NCBI GenBank assembly: GCA_903995115.1
Contig: LR877150.1
Span: 947,001-1,011,000, forward strand
Direction: 5' to 3'
DNA length: 64,000 nucleotides
DNA from: Angomonas deanei
Lineage: Eukaryota; Euglenozoa; Kinetoplastea; Trypanosomatida; Trypanosomatidae
Positions 27,397 through 38,189 of this stretch are shown here, piece after piece (the stretch's first letter is position 1; each line of letters opens with the position of its first letter). Below the pieces are notes generated by a model that saw only the letters and a program-made list of their open reading frames with translations, did no database searches and had not been told where the DNA came from. The translations under genes were made by a program, and so were the position numbers.

Positions 27397-30300
27397 ATGC
27401 TATCACTCAGAAGACTGGCCGCAGTGGCCCCCAAAGTTCTAATGAGGACACGGTATACACCGCTGTATGCTTTCCGTGCAGTTACCACGGGGGGAGGCCC
27501 ACAAATACCTTTCACCGACGAAAATATGGCGATTGGAAAGACTAAAAAGCTCGGCAAGGCTAAAAAGCTTGACAAGGGTAAAAAGCTCGACAAGGCTAAA
27601 AAGCTCGACAAGGCTAAAAAGCTTGACAAGGGTAAAAAGCTCGACAAGGCTAAAAAGCTTGACAAGGGTAAAAAATTCCACAAGTCGGCGAGTACTGTTC
27701 GTATTAAGCAGGCGGAGAGTACGTCGACCCCCAAAGAAGAGACCCCCCAACGAACCCTTGAGCGGTTGGGAGGAGCGGACGCCGGAAGTAAGTTTACCAT
27801 TCCTCCATGGGTTAACAAGCTCATGAAAACAGTCGAAGAAAAAAAAAAACTCGTGGCAAAGAAGGATGTGTTTGAGACAAGTGAAGAAGACCAAATCAAG
27901 AGTATACTTCATATTATCTGGAAGCGTGCTGAAGAAGAAAAGGAAGATCCCGTTGAGGCACGAATACCAGAGGAGATCGCGGCAGCGTGGAACGGTGCGA
28001 AGGCTAAAGAACCAAAGGGATTCCCCCTCATTCCAACATTTCTGAAGAGTTGTTTGCAGGCGAAAACCTTGATTGGTAACGACGACATGCTGGTGTGTGC
28101 GGCGGCTATGCTGCTGGAGCTCTCGTGCCTTATCGAAGACTTCGCAGATTACGTGAGAAGGGCGTGCCTTGACAAAAGGTTTGGCTGCTGTGTCCTCACA
28201 AACTGTGGGGATGAGCTGGATTTACTCTATGAATCAGGAAAGTATATAGAGGAGGGGGGCGCCGAGATGACTCAAATCAAAGGGTGGGCCAATGGAGAAG
28301 AGGGGAAGCGGTCCATGTACACCCTATCGATTGGTGGTGAGAGTGGTTCTGGAAAGACCCGGTCGGCACTTCAGTGCGCAAAGTTCTACCGCACCAAGCA
28401 CTCTTCGGTGCAACAACAGAACGTCTTGACTGTTTATATTAAGGTGAGCAGGGAAAACACCAATGTATGGGATCCGGACATGGAAGACAAAGACGAATTT
28501 ACTTTAAAGGCCGCACGAATCATGCAAGACATGTGGGACAAGAGTGAGAAATACAAACGTTCATTCCCCAAGTGCAAATCCAACGCTTTTTTGGAGGAGT
28601 GTATTAAGAACTCCGCCACTGACGGGGTTGCCCTACGACACCTCCGAGTTGCACAAGGCTACAAGTGGGTCTGCGATACCATAAAAAAAAACGCAAATTT
28701 CCCCTTCGTATTGGAATCGAAGAAGCCCTTCGATGTTGCGTTCGTCGTTCTAGATGAGATCGGCTCGTGCCCGTGGCTATACAAGGCTGTCAATGGTAAT
28801 TCGACCGACGGTGCCTATATCACAAAAATGTTCACTGACGATACTTCTTTTGCCGGGAAGTACCAGTTCATCTGTTCCACTACGGCGAGCGAATCTATAT
28901 TTAGGAATTTGTGTACCTCTCCTGGTGAATTTAATGCCGTCACAATGAAGCCTTCTCACATTCTGTATCGGGAACTGTTGAATAGAAAAAAATTGGACGC
29001 AAATGTTATGACTGCTCTTAAGATCCTTGATGAGAACCACTATTATGTAAGTTTAGTACAGAACCGCCGGTGTGGTGTCTTCGCGGTCAAAAGAATCGGT
29101 GAGTTGATGTCCACCGTCAAGCTGGTAAGCAGCACCGCAGTGGCTATGAATGATTATCAAAAAAATAGGGAAAAAATAACTAAAGCACAACCAGACATAC
29201 TGTTCAATTTGACAGATAAGGAAGGCATGTACGCCGCGGCAGGATTCCTGGTTGGGGTTGTGGCCGCGGAGTATAAGACGTTAAACGGTGTACAAAAAAT
29301 GGACCCCATTGAAGCCCAAGAAATTGTGGCAAAAGGCGTCCGCGCCTTTCTCTGTTGCGGGGCGAAATACTTCGAAAAGGTGTTTTCGGAATTCCCTAAG
29401 AATCCTCTTGAACTTGGACTGTTTGACTGCAGAACAGAACCCCAGAAGGACGGTAAGCGACGCGTGACCATTTCCGTTTCAGCTGCGCAGCAGGTCATGG
29501 CGGCAACCGCATACGGTGGAGGAGCTACTTTTACTTCTAGCGTGTCTGGTGGTGCCTTCGAAACGTTTTCAGCCACATCATTGTCCTCACACTTCCGTGG
29601 CTACTCCACAATCTGTCGTGACCGCGAAAAACCAATCAAGGGATTGCCCCCTGCGACTCTTTCCACGTTCCTCAACTCCGTCAGCGCGACTACATTCACC
29701 GGTACTTACAACAATCCGTTGGTTCACCCGAGTGTCAGTGGGGTATTGTTTGCTCCTCACAGGGTGGCGATAGGCAAATCATTAGGTTCTTACTTGAGTG
29801 TGCTGGCACAGTTTCACGGTGGTACAGAGGACAAACAAGCATTTGTGCTGGTGAACGGCCGTGGGGCCCCATATGCAGATCTCATTGCCAAAACAGGAAA
29901 TATCCTGTTTTTAGCGCAGTGCAAGTCTAGCATCGACACACCGAAATATAATGTGGATAAGGAACTGCGAAAAATGGGTTTCTCCGACAAGGATGATGCG
30001 GACGTTGAGAGTTTGGTCAGTGCCCTCTTTCAAGGCGACGTGGTGGACGAAAAAAAACTCGAAGACGCCGTCACAATCATTAATTCTAAAGAGGGTAATT
30101 TCCACGAAAATTTTAAGAAATGTCTCGATAAAATTTGCGGAGAAAAGGAATGGCAGATAGCTGATTCAGACGCTGACTTGCTTAAGGGTAAGCTCTTAAC
30201 GCGTTTGTTGATGCGATCTTTGGGATGTACTATTGCTGTCCCGATGTTCATGTGTACCCCTCAGGGTAGCAAGCAAGCAAAGGACGACCTGAGGAAGGAT

Positions 30301-30441
30301 GTCCAGAACTGCTCTGTAAACTCCTTCGGGTGGAGTGACCCGGCTGCACTGCTCTTCGTCGGTGGGGGGATTGAGCGAACTGTGGAATTGGATGATTCTC
30401 CCACCGCCCCCTCAGAAATTGACAACACTGAAAAAAAGTAA
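27397..30441 (+). CDS. RHS protein with presequence-like N-terminus and KKLDK repeats, intact
   Basis: A 1014-residue RHS protein. ATG 27397 starts MLSLRRLAAVAPKVLMRTRY, a basic, amphipathic stretch without acidic residues that looks like a mitochondrial import signal. Eight 6-residue units of KKLDKA/G type follow. Walker A, GGESGSGKT, begins at residue 313; Walker B has D453-E454 in VVLDEIGSCPWLY. The nuclease-like motif has D828 (PYADLIAK) and Q841-C-K843, the same 13-residue spacing as in the other intact copy. It is longer than the 24.1-kb gene because of the repeats and insertions in the C-terminal third. Localisation and activity are inferred from sequence only. Confidence 0.9.
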   Translation: MLSLRRLAAVAPKVLMRTRYTPLYAFRAVTTGGGPQIPFTDENMAIGKTKKLGKAKKLDKGKKLDKAKKLDKAKKLDKGKKLDKAKKLDKGKKFHKSASTVRIKQAESTSTPKEETPQRTLERLGGADAGSKFTIPPWVNKLMKTVEEKKKLVAKKDVFETSEEDQIKSILHIIWKRAEEEKEDPVEARIPEEIAAAWNGAKAKEPKGFPLIPTFLKSCLQAKTLIGNDDMLVCAAAMLLELSCLIEDFADYVRRACLDKRFGCCVLTNCGDELDLLYESGKYIEEGGAEMTQIKGWANGEEGKRSMYTLSIGGESGSGKTRSALQCAKFYRTKHSSVQQQNVLTVYIKVSRENTNVWDPDMEDKDEFTLKAARIMQDMWDKSEKYKRSFPKCKSNAFLEECIKNSATDGVALRHLRVAQGYKWVCDTIKKNANFPFVLESKKPFDVAFVVLDEIGSCPWLYKAVNGNSTDGAYITKMFTDDTSFAGKYQFICSTTASESIFRNLCTSPGEFNAVTMKPSHILYRELLNRKKLDANVMTALKILDENHYYVSLVQNRRCGVFAVKRIGELMSTVKLVSSTAVAMNDYQKNREKITKAQPDILFNLTDKEGMYAAAGFLVGVVAAEYKTLNGVQKMDPIEAQEIVAKGVRAFLCCGAKYFEKVFSEFPKNPLELGLFDCRTEPQKDGKRRVTISVSAAQQVMAATAYGGGATFTSSVSGGAFETFSATSLSSHFRGYSTICRDREKPIKGLPPATLSTFLNSVSATTFTGTYNNPLVHPSVSGVLFAPHRVAIGKSLGSYLSVLAQFHGGTEDKQAFVLVNGRGAPYADLIAKTGNILFLAQCKSSIDTPKYNVDKELRKMGFSDKDDADVESLVSALFQGDVVDEKKLEDAVTIINSKEGNFHENFKKCLDKICGEKEWQIADSDADLLKGKLLTRLLMRSLGCTIAVPMFMCTPQGSKQAKDDLRKDVQNCSVNSFGWSDPAALLFVGGGIERTVELDDSPTAPSEIDNTEKK
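27538..27681 (+). repeat. 18-base coding tandem repeat, about 8 units
   Basis: Units of 18 bases encode KAKKLD or KGKKLD with variants at the ends. Third-position differences between units are few, so expansion is recent. The related pseudogene at 31.6 kb has about one unit here. Confidence 0.9.
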
Positions 30442-31254
30442 AACGTCCAACAGTAACCTCGGAAGAAGAGAGAGAGATCTCGTCGTTGATGACTCCCCGC
30501 AGAAGAGGATGAAACCGTAAAAATGAACATACGGGACCGTATTCATTTATTGATTAAGGTGCGGCGGTTTCTATTTCGTCACGCTTCTGTGCCGTCTCCG
30601 CACATTTTTCTTTCAGAACAGCTTAAACACAATGATAGAGGTAATCGCGTGCTTTTTATTATTAGTAGTAGTAGTATATTACCCCCACTTTTTTTTCCTT
30701 TTTAAACCCACACATTCATATATATGAATGTATATGCCGAACTTTTCTTTTCCCGTTCACTATCACACAATACCCTTTTTTACTTCACGAAATAAAATTA
30801 AACCGAATTCATCCCCCCCCCTTTATTTTTGACTACACTTCTGATTTTTTTTTATTATTTTAAACCGATCTGCCGACTTTATTTTTTTGTCTTTTGCCCC
30901 GCCCCGTGTGGGACAGCAGTTTTAACAGCGGTGACTTCTGATGTGGGCCTTTACAAACGAGGATTGTCCATACTCTTCTACCTTTCTCGTTTTTCTTTTA
31001 TATTTAAGGCAAGGTTAACAAGGGTACATCGTGTCTGGTATGTCGTCGTCAATGGAGTGATTGCGGCTGTGAGGTCGTTCATTGGTTGGCGGTGGGTGGG
31101 ATGGTTTGGGGACCCTCTCGCACCGGCGGCGGGAGCGCGCTGTCGTGATCTATGAAACGACAATTCCCCAACGACTGGCTGCGCACAAGAGCGTAGAATG
31201 AATTGCGCTGCTAAGTCTGTCGGCTGAAGTGAGTGAATTTCTATCATTTTTGTT
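30442..31254 (+). other. Spacer between RHS units
   Basis: No supported gene. The first 80 bases could encode a basic tail in another frame (see findings). The rest is mixed-composition DNA with a short ATAT run near 30718 and no recognised element. Confidence 0.45.
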
Positions 31255-31582
31255 AGGGTTAGGGGATTCCTATTATTTGTGCCCAAAGGATTCGCGTGGG
31301 TTACAGGAAACCGTTTTCTAGAAGTGAAGCAGGGGGTTTCCTAATGGGTTGCGGGGGACGACAGCTACGGACCCGTGAAGCACACTCGTTTCCTTCGAGC
31401 CCGCCTGCTGGCTTGACTGCTCGAAGTACTCTCTTTATTGATGGATTCTTCTTGCATGTGCTTTTTTTCTTCTTTCGACGGTTGCACCTCTAAAGAAATG
31501 ACATCTCTCCTCCCTCATTCTTTTTCACCTCGTGTGCCGTTTAGTATTCTTGCTTCACTTTTTTATTATTATTATTATTAAT
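31255..31582 (+). repeat. RHS 5' flank, type 2 (copy 2)
   Basis: Diverged duplicate of 27076-27396, in the same position before an RHS start. Confidence 0.75.
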
Positions 31583-34344
31583 ATGCTGTCGCTCCGACGG
31601 CTTGCCGCAGTGGCCCCCGGATGTCTAATGAGGACACGGTATACGCCGCTGTATGCTTTCCCGCGCAGTTACCACGGGGGGAGGCCCACAAAAGTTTTCC
31701 ACCGGCAAAAATATGGTGATTGGAAAGGCTAAAAAAATCGACAAGGCTACCTTCCGCGCTCATAAGAAGCGGGTGAAGGGTAGTCCTACTCCCAAAAATG
31801 AGACCGTTCAGCAAACACATAAGCGCTTGAAAAAGTCGAAAGTAGAAAGTGAGTTTGCCATTCCTGCATGGGTTAACAACCTGGCGGAAACGGTAGAAGA
31901 TAAAGAAGAATTCGTAGCGAAGAAGGAAAAATTCACGGAGGAGGAGAAAGAGAAGATTGTGGAGATTTTCAACGTTATCCAGGCACAGGCCGGTATTAAA
32001 CGACTGTATCTTCGAAATCGTTTGGAAAACAACGGTCCTTCCCACTATGCCGCCGCGTGGGGCGCTGTGAGAAAGGAAAAAAATCACGGACGGACGAGCC
32101 CTGCTGGCGGAATTTCTGCGGCAGGCCCTGTTATTAGAGACTGTAGATGCGAAGAACAACGCCCTTATCTGTTGTGCAGCGATGCTGCTCCACCTCTCCT
32201 GCGCGACTGAGCGCTTCGCGGAGTACGTGCGAAGGGCGTGCCTTGACACAAGGTTTGGCTGCTGCGTCGTGACAAATGCCCCGGATCGGTTGGATGCACT
32301 GTCGGGAAAATTCATGGCGGATGGGAGTTCTGAAATGGGACACATTTCAAGGTGGGTCAATCCGGTGAAAGGTGTGGACCGTGTGTGGTACACGCTCTCG
32401 GTCGGAGGCGAGAGCGGGTCCGGAAAAACACGTGCGGCGCTTCAGTGCGCTAAACTGCTAGAGGGGAGGCGTGAGTATAGCTCGGATGATTCAGATTATT
32501 TGACCGTCTATATAAAGCTGTCTAAGGAGGACGATGAGACTCTGAAGGACAAAAATATCGCTTCCTACTTCGTGAATGAAGGCGACCGGGAGGCTGCAGT
32601 TGACTACATTGAAACGCACGACCTCCGCAGTGCAAAAGACGTGGATGGGTTGATGGGACATTCAGAGGAGACTAGTCGGGAACGCTATAGGCTGAGAGTG
32701 ATTCGCGCCCACCTATGCTTCGATTTTGTCTGCAAAAAAATATATGGAATCACTGGCTATTCACTCTTTCATGCGGAACGGAAGTTTTAACAAGTGTTTT
32801 TTGTGTTTGACGAGGCGGCGGTCTGTCCGTGGGTGTACCGTTAAGTAAACCAAGTGTTGGGCGATAACCTTTCACTACCTGAGTTGTTTGGTCAACCGAA
32901 TCCATTTGCTGAAAAAATTAAGGTGGTGTGCTGCAGCACGGCAACGGAGGGGCTCTACCGGAATATGCTGAGCACGCCGGGCACCTTTCACCCTGTCGTC
33001 ATGCGTCCTTACAGCGAACTATACGGGAGAATCGTGGAGGGTATGGATAACTACAAGACTCGTAAGAATTTCATTGGAAGGCTTGTGAAGAACCCCTTTT
33101 TTGACAAGCTCGTCGAAAATCGTGGGTGCGGCGTGGTGGCTGCCGAAGTCGTAAGAAACGCTGTGGAGGGGCCCCCTGCTGAGTTGGACGCCGATACTCT
33201 GACAGAAGAGCAAAAGCATCTGTTCGACAATTCCAACGAGGAAGGCGCCTACTCGATAACCGGCAGCATCGTGTCCATAGTGGCCGATCAATACAGGAAG
33301 TCCAATGGGTTGGACGGCAAGCCTATCGAAGACTTGAAGAGAGTGGTGGCGACGTGTGTTCGCTCCCTCTTGTGCTGTCCCAAGAAGGGGTGCCTGTCTA
33401 GCGCCAACGACACCAATGCTGTTAAAATGGGAATGCTGAGCGTGGTTTCATCACCCATGAAGGATGGAAGCAAGGACAGAAAACTTGAGGTTGGGATGTC
33501 TTCCGTTCAGCTCGTTCTTGGCGCCATGCTCTACGGCGACTATTCTCTTTTCACAACAAATCCCACGGAAAGTCCTTTTGCCCTGTTTTCGGCCTCCTCC
33601 TTTTCCCTTTTGCTCGACAGCTGCTCGTCGTCTTATTATGGGGGGAAGACGGACGTCTCTCTTTCTGCGTTCCTTCGGCCGCTGAGTCAGACGACGGTAA
33701 GAGACTATTCGGCCAAGATGGACCACACCAGTGTTTCTTCTGTTTTATTGTCCAATGAACGAATAGAGGTGCCGGAAAAAGTGCAGACGTATTCACGGGT
33801 ATTACGGGAGCTGCTGAGGGATGATAAGGGAAGGGCGTTTGTGCTCGTGAACGGAAGAGGCACTGGCTACGCGGATCTCATTGCGAAAAGCGGTGACATT
33901 CTTTTTCTCATTCACTGCGAGAAGGACGCTAAAACCACAACTAAGAATGTGCCGACCGCGCTGGAAAAGATGGGGTTCTCCGGTAGTGATAATCCCGCAG
34001 TGGATGCTTTTGTCGAATCACTTGATATGAGTGGGCCAAACTTGGAGGAACAACTAGGTGATTTTATGGCCAAAAGACAGCAAAGGGAAGGCAAGCGCCA
34101 CACAACGGTGGAGTCTTTGCTGCTGCTCCGCGGGAAACTGCTGACACGTCTGCGGATGAAGGAGTTAGAATGCAGCATTGCCGTTCCTGTGGTGATGCGC
34201 AGAAAACCACGCAGTGCGGGTAAAAATGGGGACTGGGCAAAGCAAGTCGAAAAATATTCTTTCCAGGGTTTTGGGTGGAATGGCCCGGCTGCACTCCTGT
34301 TTGTGGGAGGTAGCATTGAGCGGTCTGCGATAATTTCTGCCTAG
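31583..34344 (+). pseudogene. RHS pseudogene (presequence-type)
   Basis: Decayed relative of the 27.4-kb RHS gene. It begins with the same presequence-like start (MLSLRRLAAVAP) and the same 5' flank, has the Walker A motif in VGGESGSGKT, CPWVYR after the Walker B region, and the C-terminal FVLVNGRG...YADLIAKSG segment, where the nuclease-like motif has diverged. About three or four breaks interrupt the frame. The last 500 codons or so are still open, so loss of function may be fairly recent. The C-terminal half is closer to the decayed copy at 48.7 kb than to the 27.4-kb gene, suggesting mosaic origin by recombination. Confidence 0.85.
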
Positions 34345-34397
34345 GCTTTTTGTGGTTTGTTGTTTATTTCATTTTAATGGCTGCTGTATTGCCTCTT

Positions 34398-34417
34398 TGA
34401 CTTTCAGAGAAAAGTCA
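34398..34417 (+). promoter_or_regulatory. Hairpin in RHS 3' flank (perfect 7-base stem)
   Basis: TGACTTT, loop CAGAGA, AAAGTCA, identical to 26800-26819, about 54 bases after the pseudogene stop. Confidence 0.6.
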
Positions 34418-34573
34418 TTGAGGCTGTACGGTTTGGCGTATTATTTGACACCGAAGTACCACAATTCCCCATCGTCAGTACGTACTTTTACAAGCTTTTT
34501 AAGCAAATGTTTACCCTCCTCCCTCCTGTTTTTAGTTGTATCTTTAGTGTTTAGCATTTCATTTTCGTTATTG

Positions 34574-35225
34574 ATGTTCCTATTTCAGAATATTTCGCAA
34601 TACACGGACTACTTTAGGGAGTCGCCCCCTCTCGCTCTCGCAGCTATCAATTCCGATGCCAGAGAATGCGGGGAGCGTCACGAAGAAGGTGTACTTGGGT
34701 GCAACATCATCTCTGATGCCTGTGGAAGAAGGCGTACATTTAAAGTGAATTCGCGAGACATTGCGTGTCTGGAGCATTCTCAGTGGTGGATGGAGAGACA
34801 GCGTGATTGCCCGCTGCAAATTATCGTCGAGTTCAGCGGCACCAAATCGTTGAAGGACATTCCTAAATGCGAAACAGTATCCCGACGGCTTTCCGATGGT
34901 AAGGTTGAACACACGTTTGACTTGTATATTGAGGGCGTTGAATCTCTTCTTCCTTTCGCTTTCCTGTTAAAGCGGTCGGAAGTGGTGGTTTTAAATGTGT
35001 GTGTCTTGAACACTCTCCGTGGGGCTTTTACTCGTGGACCACTGTTGACCTGTCCAAAATTGACTAGTGTGACAGGTTCATTCTTGTCGCGATGTGGTTT
35101 CACTGGAGGTATTGGGAAGACTTCAAAATCTGAGTGAGATAAGTTTGGAAGACTGTAGTATAACGGATGTTGATTTCCTGAAGGACTGTACCTTGTTGGG
35201 GGAAGAAGGGCGAGGGTTTGTTTTT
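34574..35225 (+). pseudogene. LRR protein pseudogene, N-terminal part only
   Basis: Aligns with the first half of the intact LRR gene at 51.2 kb: MFLFQNISQYTDYF against MFLFRCISRYTAYF, then HEEGVLGCNI, RQRDCPLQI, KVEHTFDL and VESLLPFAFLLKRS. The match changes frame after about 180 codons, continues as LEVLGRLQNLSEISLEDCS, and ends after DFLKDCTLL, so most leucine-rich repeats are missing. It lies just downstream of the RHS pseudogene in the same arrangement as at 48.7-52.4 kb. Confidence 0.8.
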
Positions 35226-35674
35226 CCAGCATTGGACATTAATATTGGTCAACTGCGATTCGGGCCTTGTTTTATAGTGCTCCCCCTAAGAGCCCCTCCG
35301 TTGATGTGGAGCGGTGTGAATCACTATTAACTTTTAGCGTATATTATATAGTATGGCTGCTCAACTAAAGACATTTTGAAAGCTGTTATACGACTAATTC
35401 TGTAGTACTTTATGAGCATTGAATTATACTTTTGCTTGCTATGCTCCTTCTGGGTATCAGTTCTATTTTATTTGACACTTTCGGAATACAAGTTACAGTG
35501 TGTGACAACTATTTTATTTGAGGCGGTTTGCAGTGCCTGTGAAAGACCGCCCTTTGTTTTTCTTTCACCTTAATCAGTTTGAACCACTACTTTCCTTTTC
35601 CTCAGTGTTGCTTTTTTTTATTTGGTATATCGTTTTTCTTTTCTTCAACTTCACTTTTCGTACACCGAGTGTCC
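35226..35674 (+). other. Spacer between LRR pseudogenes
   Basis: No supported gene. A T-rich stretch lies just before the next LRR start. Confidence 0.4.
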
Positions 35675-37675
35675 ATGTTCCTACTTCGAAATGTTTCCCG
35701 CCCCACCGCTTGCTTAAATAAAATTCCGAGACTTTCTCTCTTGGGTCTCTGTTTGCAGACCAGGGCGGCTAGCGGGAACCAGAGTGGAGGTCTACAACAA
35801 AGTGCTGAAAGCTTCGTGGGAGCGACCCGTTCATTCACAGTGCGCTGGCAAAGTGGTCCACATGACTCTCCGCTTCGTGTTATCGAGACATTTGAGGGAA
35901 CGGAGTCGTTAAATGATGTTCCCTTGTCGGAAGAGTTCTCGAAACACCTCTCCAAAAAAAAGGTAGCACACAAGTTCGACTTGAACATCAGTGAGGTAGA
36001 TTCCCTCCTTCCTTTTGCCTTTTTGTTGGCGCGATCGGAAAAGGTTTGTCTTAAAGGGTGCCATTTAACGTCTCTGAAGACGTTGGAAGGACTGGAACGA
36101 TTGAAGAAAGTGGAGTTGTGGGATTGCAATGGGGCCTTCAGTCTTGAGCCGCTTGCGAGCTGTCCAAACCTGAGAACTGTTGACATCCGAGACTGTCCTG
36201 ACGCCAACTTGTCCTTTGGGAAGGTTTCAAGTGTTAAGCATATTATACTAGATGGCCCTAATATCACCAGCGTTGGGTTTCTAAAGGACTGTCACGAGTT
36301 GGAGTCACTTGATGTAAGCAAGTGTAAAAACCTAATGTCGCTCGACGGCCTTTCGGGGTTGCCAAATCTCACCAATATATATGCGAGAAGAAGTGGACTT
36401 GAGGACATTCGAGGATTAAGTGGTTGCGTGGCGCTGGAGGCACTTAACGTAAGCCAGTGTAAAAAGTTAAGGTCGCTCCATGGCCTTTCGGGGCTGAAAA
36501 AGCTTGTTAGTGTGAATCTGTGGAAGAGTGGAATTGAAAATATTCTTGGGCTGTGTGGTTGCGTGGCGCTGGAGGCACTTGACGTAAGCCACTGTAAAAG
36601 CCTAATCTCGCTCGACGGCCTTTTGGGGTTGCAGAATCTCAAAAGTGTGAAGGCAGTGAAGAGTGGAGTGAAGAATATTCGAGGCCTGAGTGGTTGTGTG
36701 GCTTTGGAGGAGGTTAACGTGGAAGAATGCAGGGGGTTATTTTCTCCGGATGGCCTCTTGTGGTCGTAAAATTTGGTGAGATTGAATGCCAAGTATACAG
36801 AGATTACCGATGTTCGTGCTCTGGCGGAAAGTGTGTCGTTGAAGACGGTTATTCTAAACAACTGCGGAAGGTTAACTTCCATAGACGAATTGGCGGAGTT
36901 AAAAGGATTGGAGAACGTGGAGGCGACGTATACGGCGCTTAAGGATATCAAGGCTCTAAGTGGATGTGTATCGCTGAGGAAGGTGGACGTAAGTAACGTT
37001 GAGGGTTTGAATTCGTTGGAAGGCCTTTCGGGGCTAAAGAATCTCAGAAAAGTGGTTGCTTCGAGATGCGCGTTAACAAATATAAAGGGCATTACTGGCT
37101 GTGTTTCACTGGAGGAAGTTGATGTGAGCTACAGTGAAAGTTTAACATCGTTGGACGGCCTGTCAGGTCTGACGGCCCTTAAGGTCGTCGAAGCAAGAGA
37201 AACTGGAGTTACAAACTTAAAGGGTCTAACCGGTTGTACAGCCCTAGAGGTCCTTAACGTACAAAAGTGTGAAAACCTGGAATCTGTGGACGGTCTGACG
37301 GGTCTAAGGTTCCTTAAGGAGGTGAATGCTTCAAAAAGTGGAATTACAAACCTGAACGGCCTAGCCGGGTGTACTGCACTGGTGAGAGTAAACGTGAGCT
37401 ACTGTAAGAATCTAAACTCTTTGGAAGGTCTGGGTGGTCTAACGGGACTTAAGTATGTAGATGCCTCGCAAACTAGAATTACGAACCTAAACGGCCTAGT
37501 AGGGTGTAGTGCATTGGAGACCGTGTTCGTGGCATACTGCTGGAAACTTTTGCCTTTGAAAGGACTGAACAGTCTTCCAAAACTTAGAATTGTAAAAGCC
37601 GCCGGGTTTCAGGGTTCTTCTGAAGAATGGCCAGAAGACTGCCCTGAATTAAAAGAAGTTAGGACACGGTGGTGA
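35675..37675 (+). pseudogene. Leucine-rich-repeat protein, one in-frame stop
   Basis: A 667-codon LRR reading frame with a single TAA at 36767-36769; both sides are in the same frame and in register with the repeats. ATG 35675 begins MFLLRNVSRPTACLNK, an R/L-rich start. Residues about 60-160 resemble the N-terminal domain of the 51.2-kb protein (KVAHKFDLNISEVDSLLPFA). Then come some 20 repeats of about 23 residues of the pattern L-x-G-C-x-x-L-x-x-x-V-x-x-C-x-x-L-x-S-L-x-G-L. Trypanosome LRR proteins of this kind are subtelomeric families with unclear roles. The part right of the stop alone would encode 300 residues. Either a very young pseudogene or a gene whose product ends early. Confidence 0.8.
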
Positions 37676-38189
37676 TTCGTTAAGGCTTTTGGTGCTTCTG
37701 GTGGATTTTACTTTAATATTCTAGTACTACCGGTATTGAAGTTTTTGAAGTGAGATGAGTAACCGTCGGAGTGTTAGGACGATAGAACAATGTACATCTC
37801 AATCCTTTAAGGAAGTGACTGTTCATTGCATAATCGTATGTTTTATTTATAGTATATTACCTTTTATTAACTATTTAAGTGCATAAAGATGCGTATCCTT
37901 GTTTATAGAGGTCTGGGCAACGTCGCTGACAAGTTTCATTGGTAGTATTTCCAATGTTTAAGGTTGATTAATCATTAATTTCCTCTCTTTCGTTCCTCTT
38001 TCTAACTATAATGTATTCGTGGCGTAGTTCCGTTTTGATCAATATGATGTTGATATTACGTGTAGTGGCGAAAAATACCTCGTGTTAGTTATGATCGATA
38101 AGAATGCCGTACCAGTGAATTGTGTGTAAGAAAGCCACGTATCTTTTCTATTTTCAGATTATTATTCGACTCATCACGGTTGTTAGTTT
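37676..38189 (+). other. Spacer between LRR gene and retroelement fragment
   Basis: No supported gene; AT-rich, without recognised repeats. Confidence 0.4.

Noticed and set aside
24095-30441. ingi/RIME insertion in the RHS genes
   Set aside because: The region after the P-loop continues as RHS protein in both intact genes; no non-LTR element sequence is recognised anywhere in the window.
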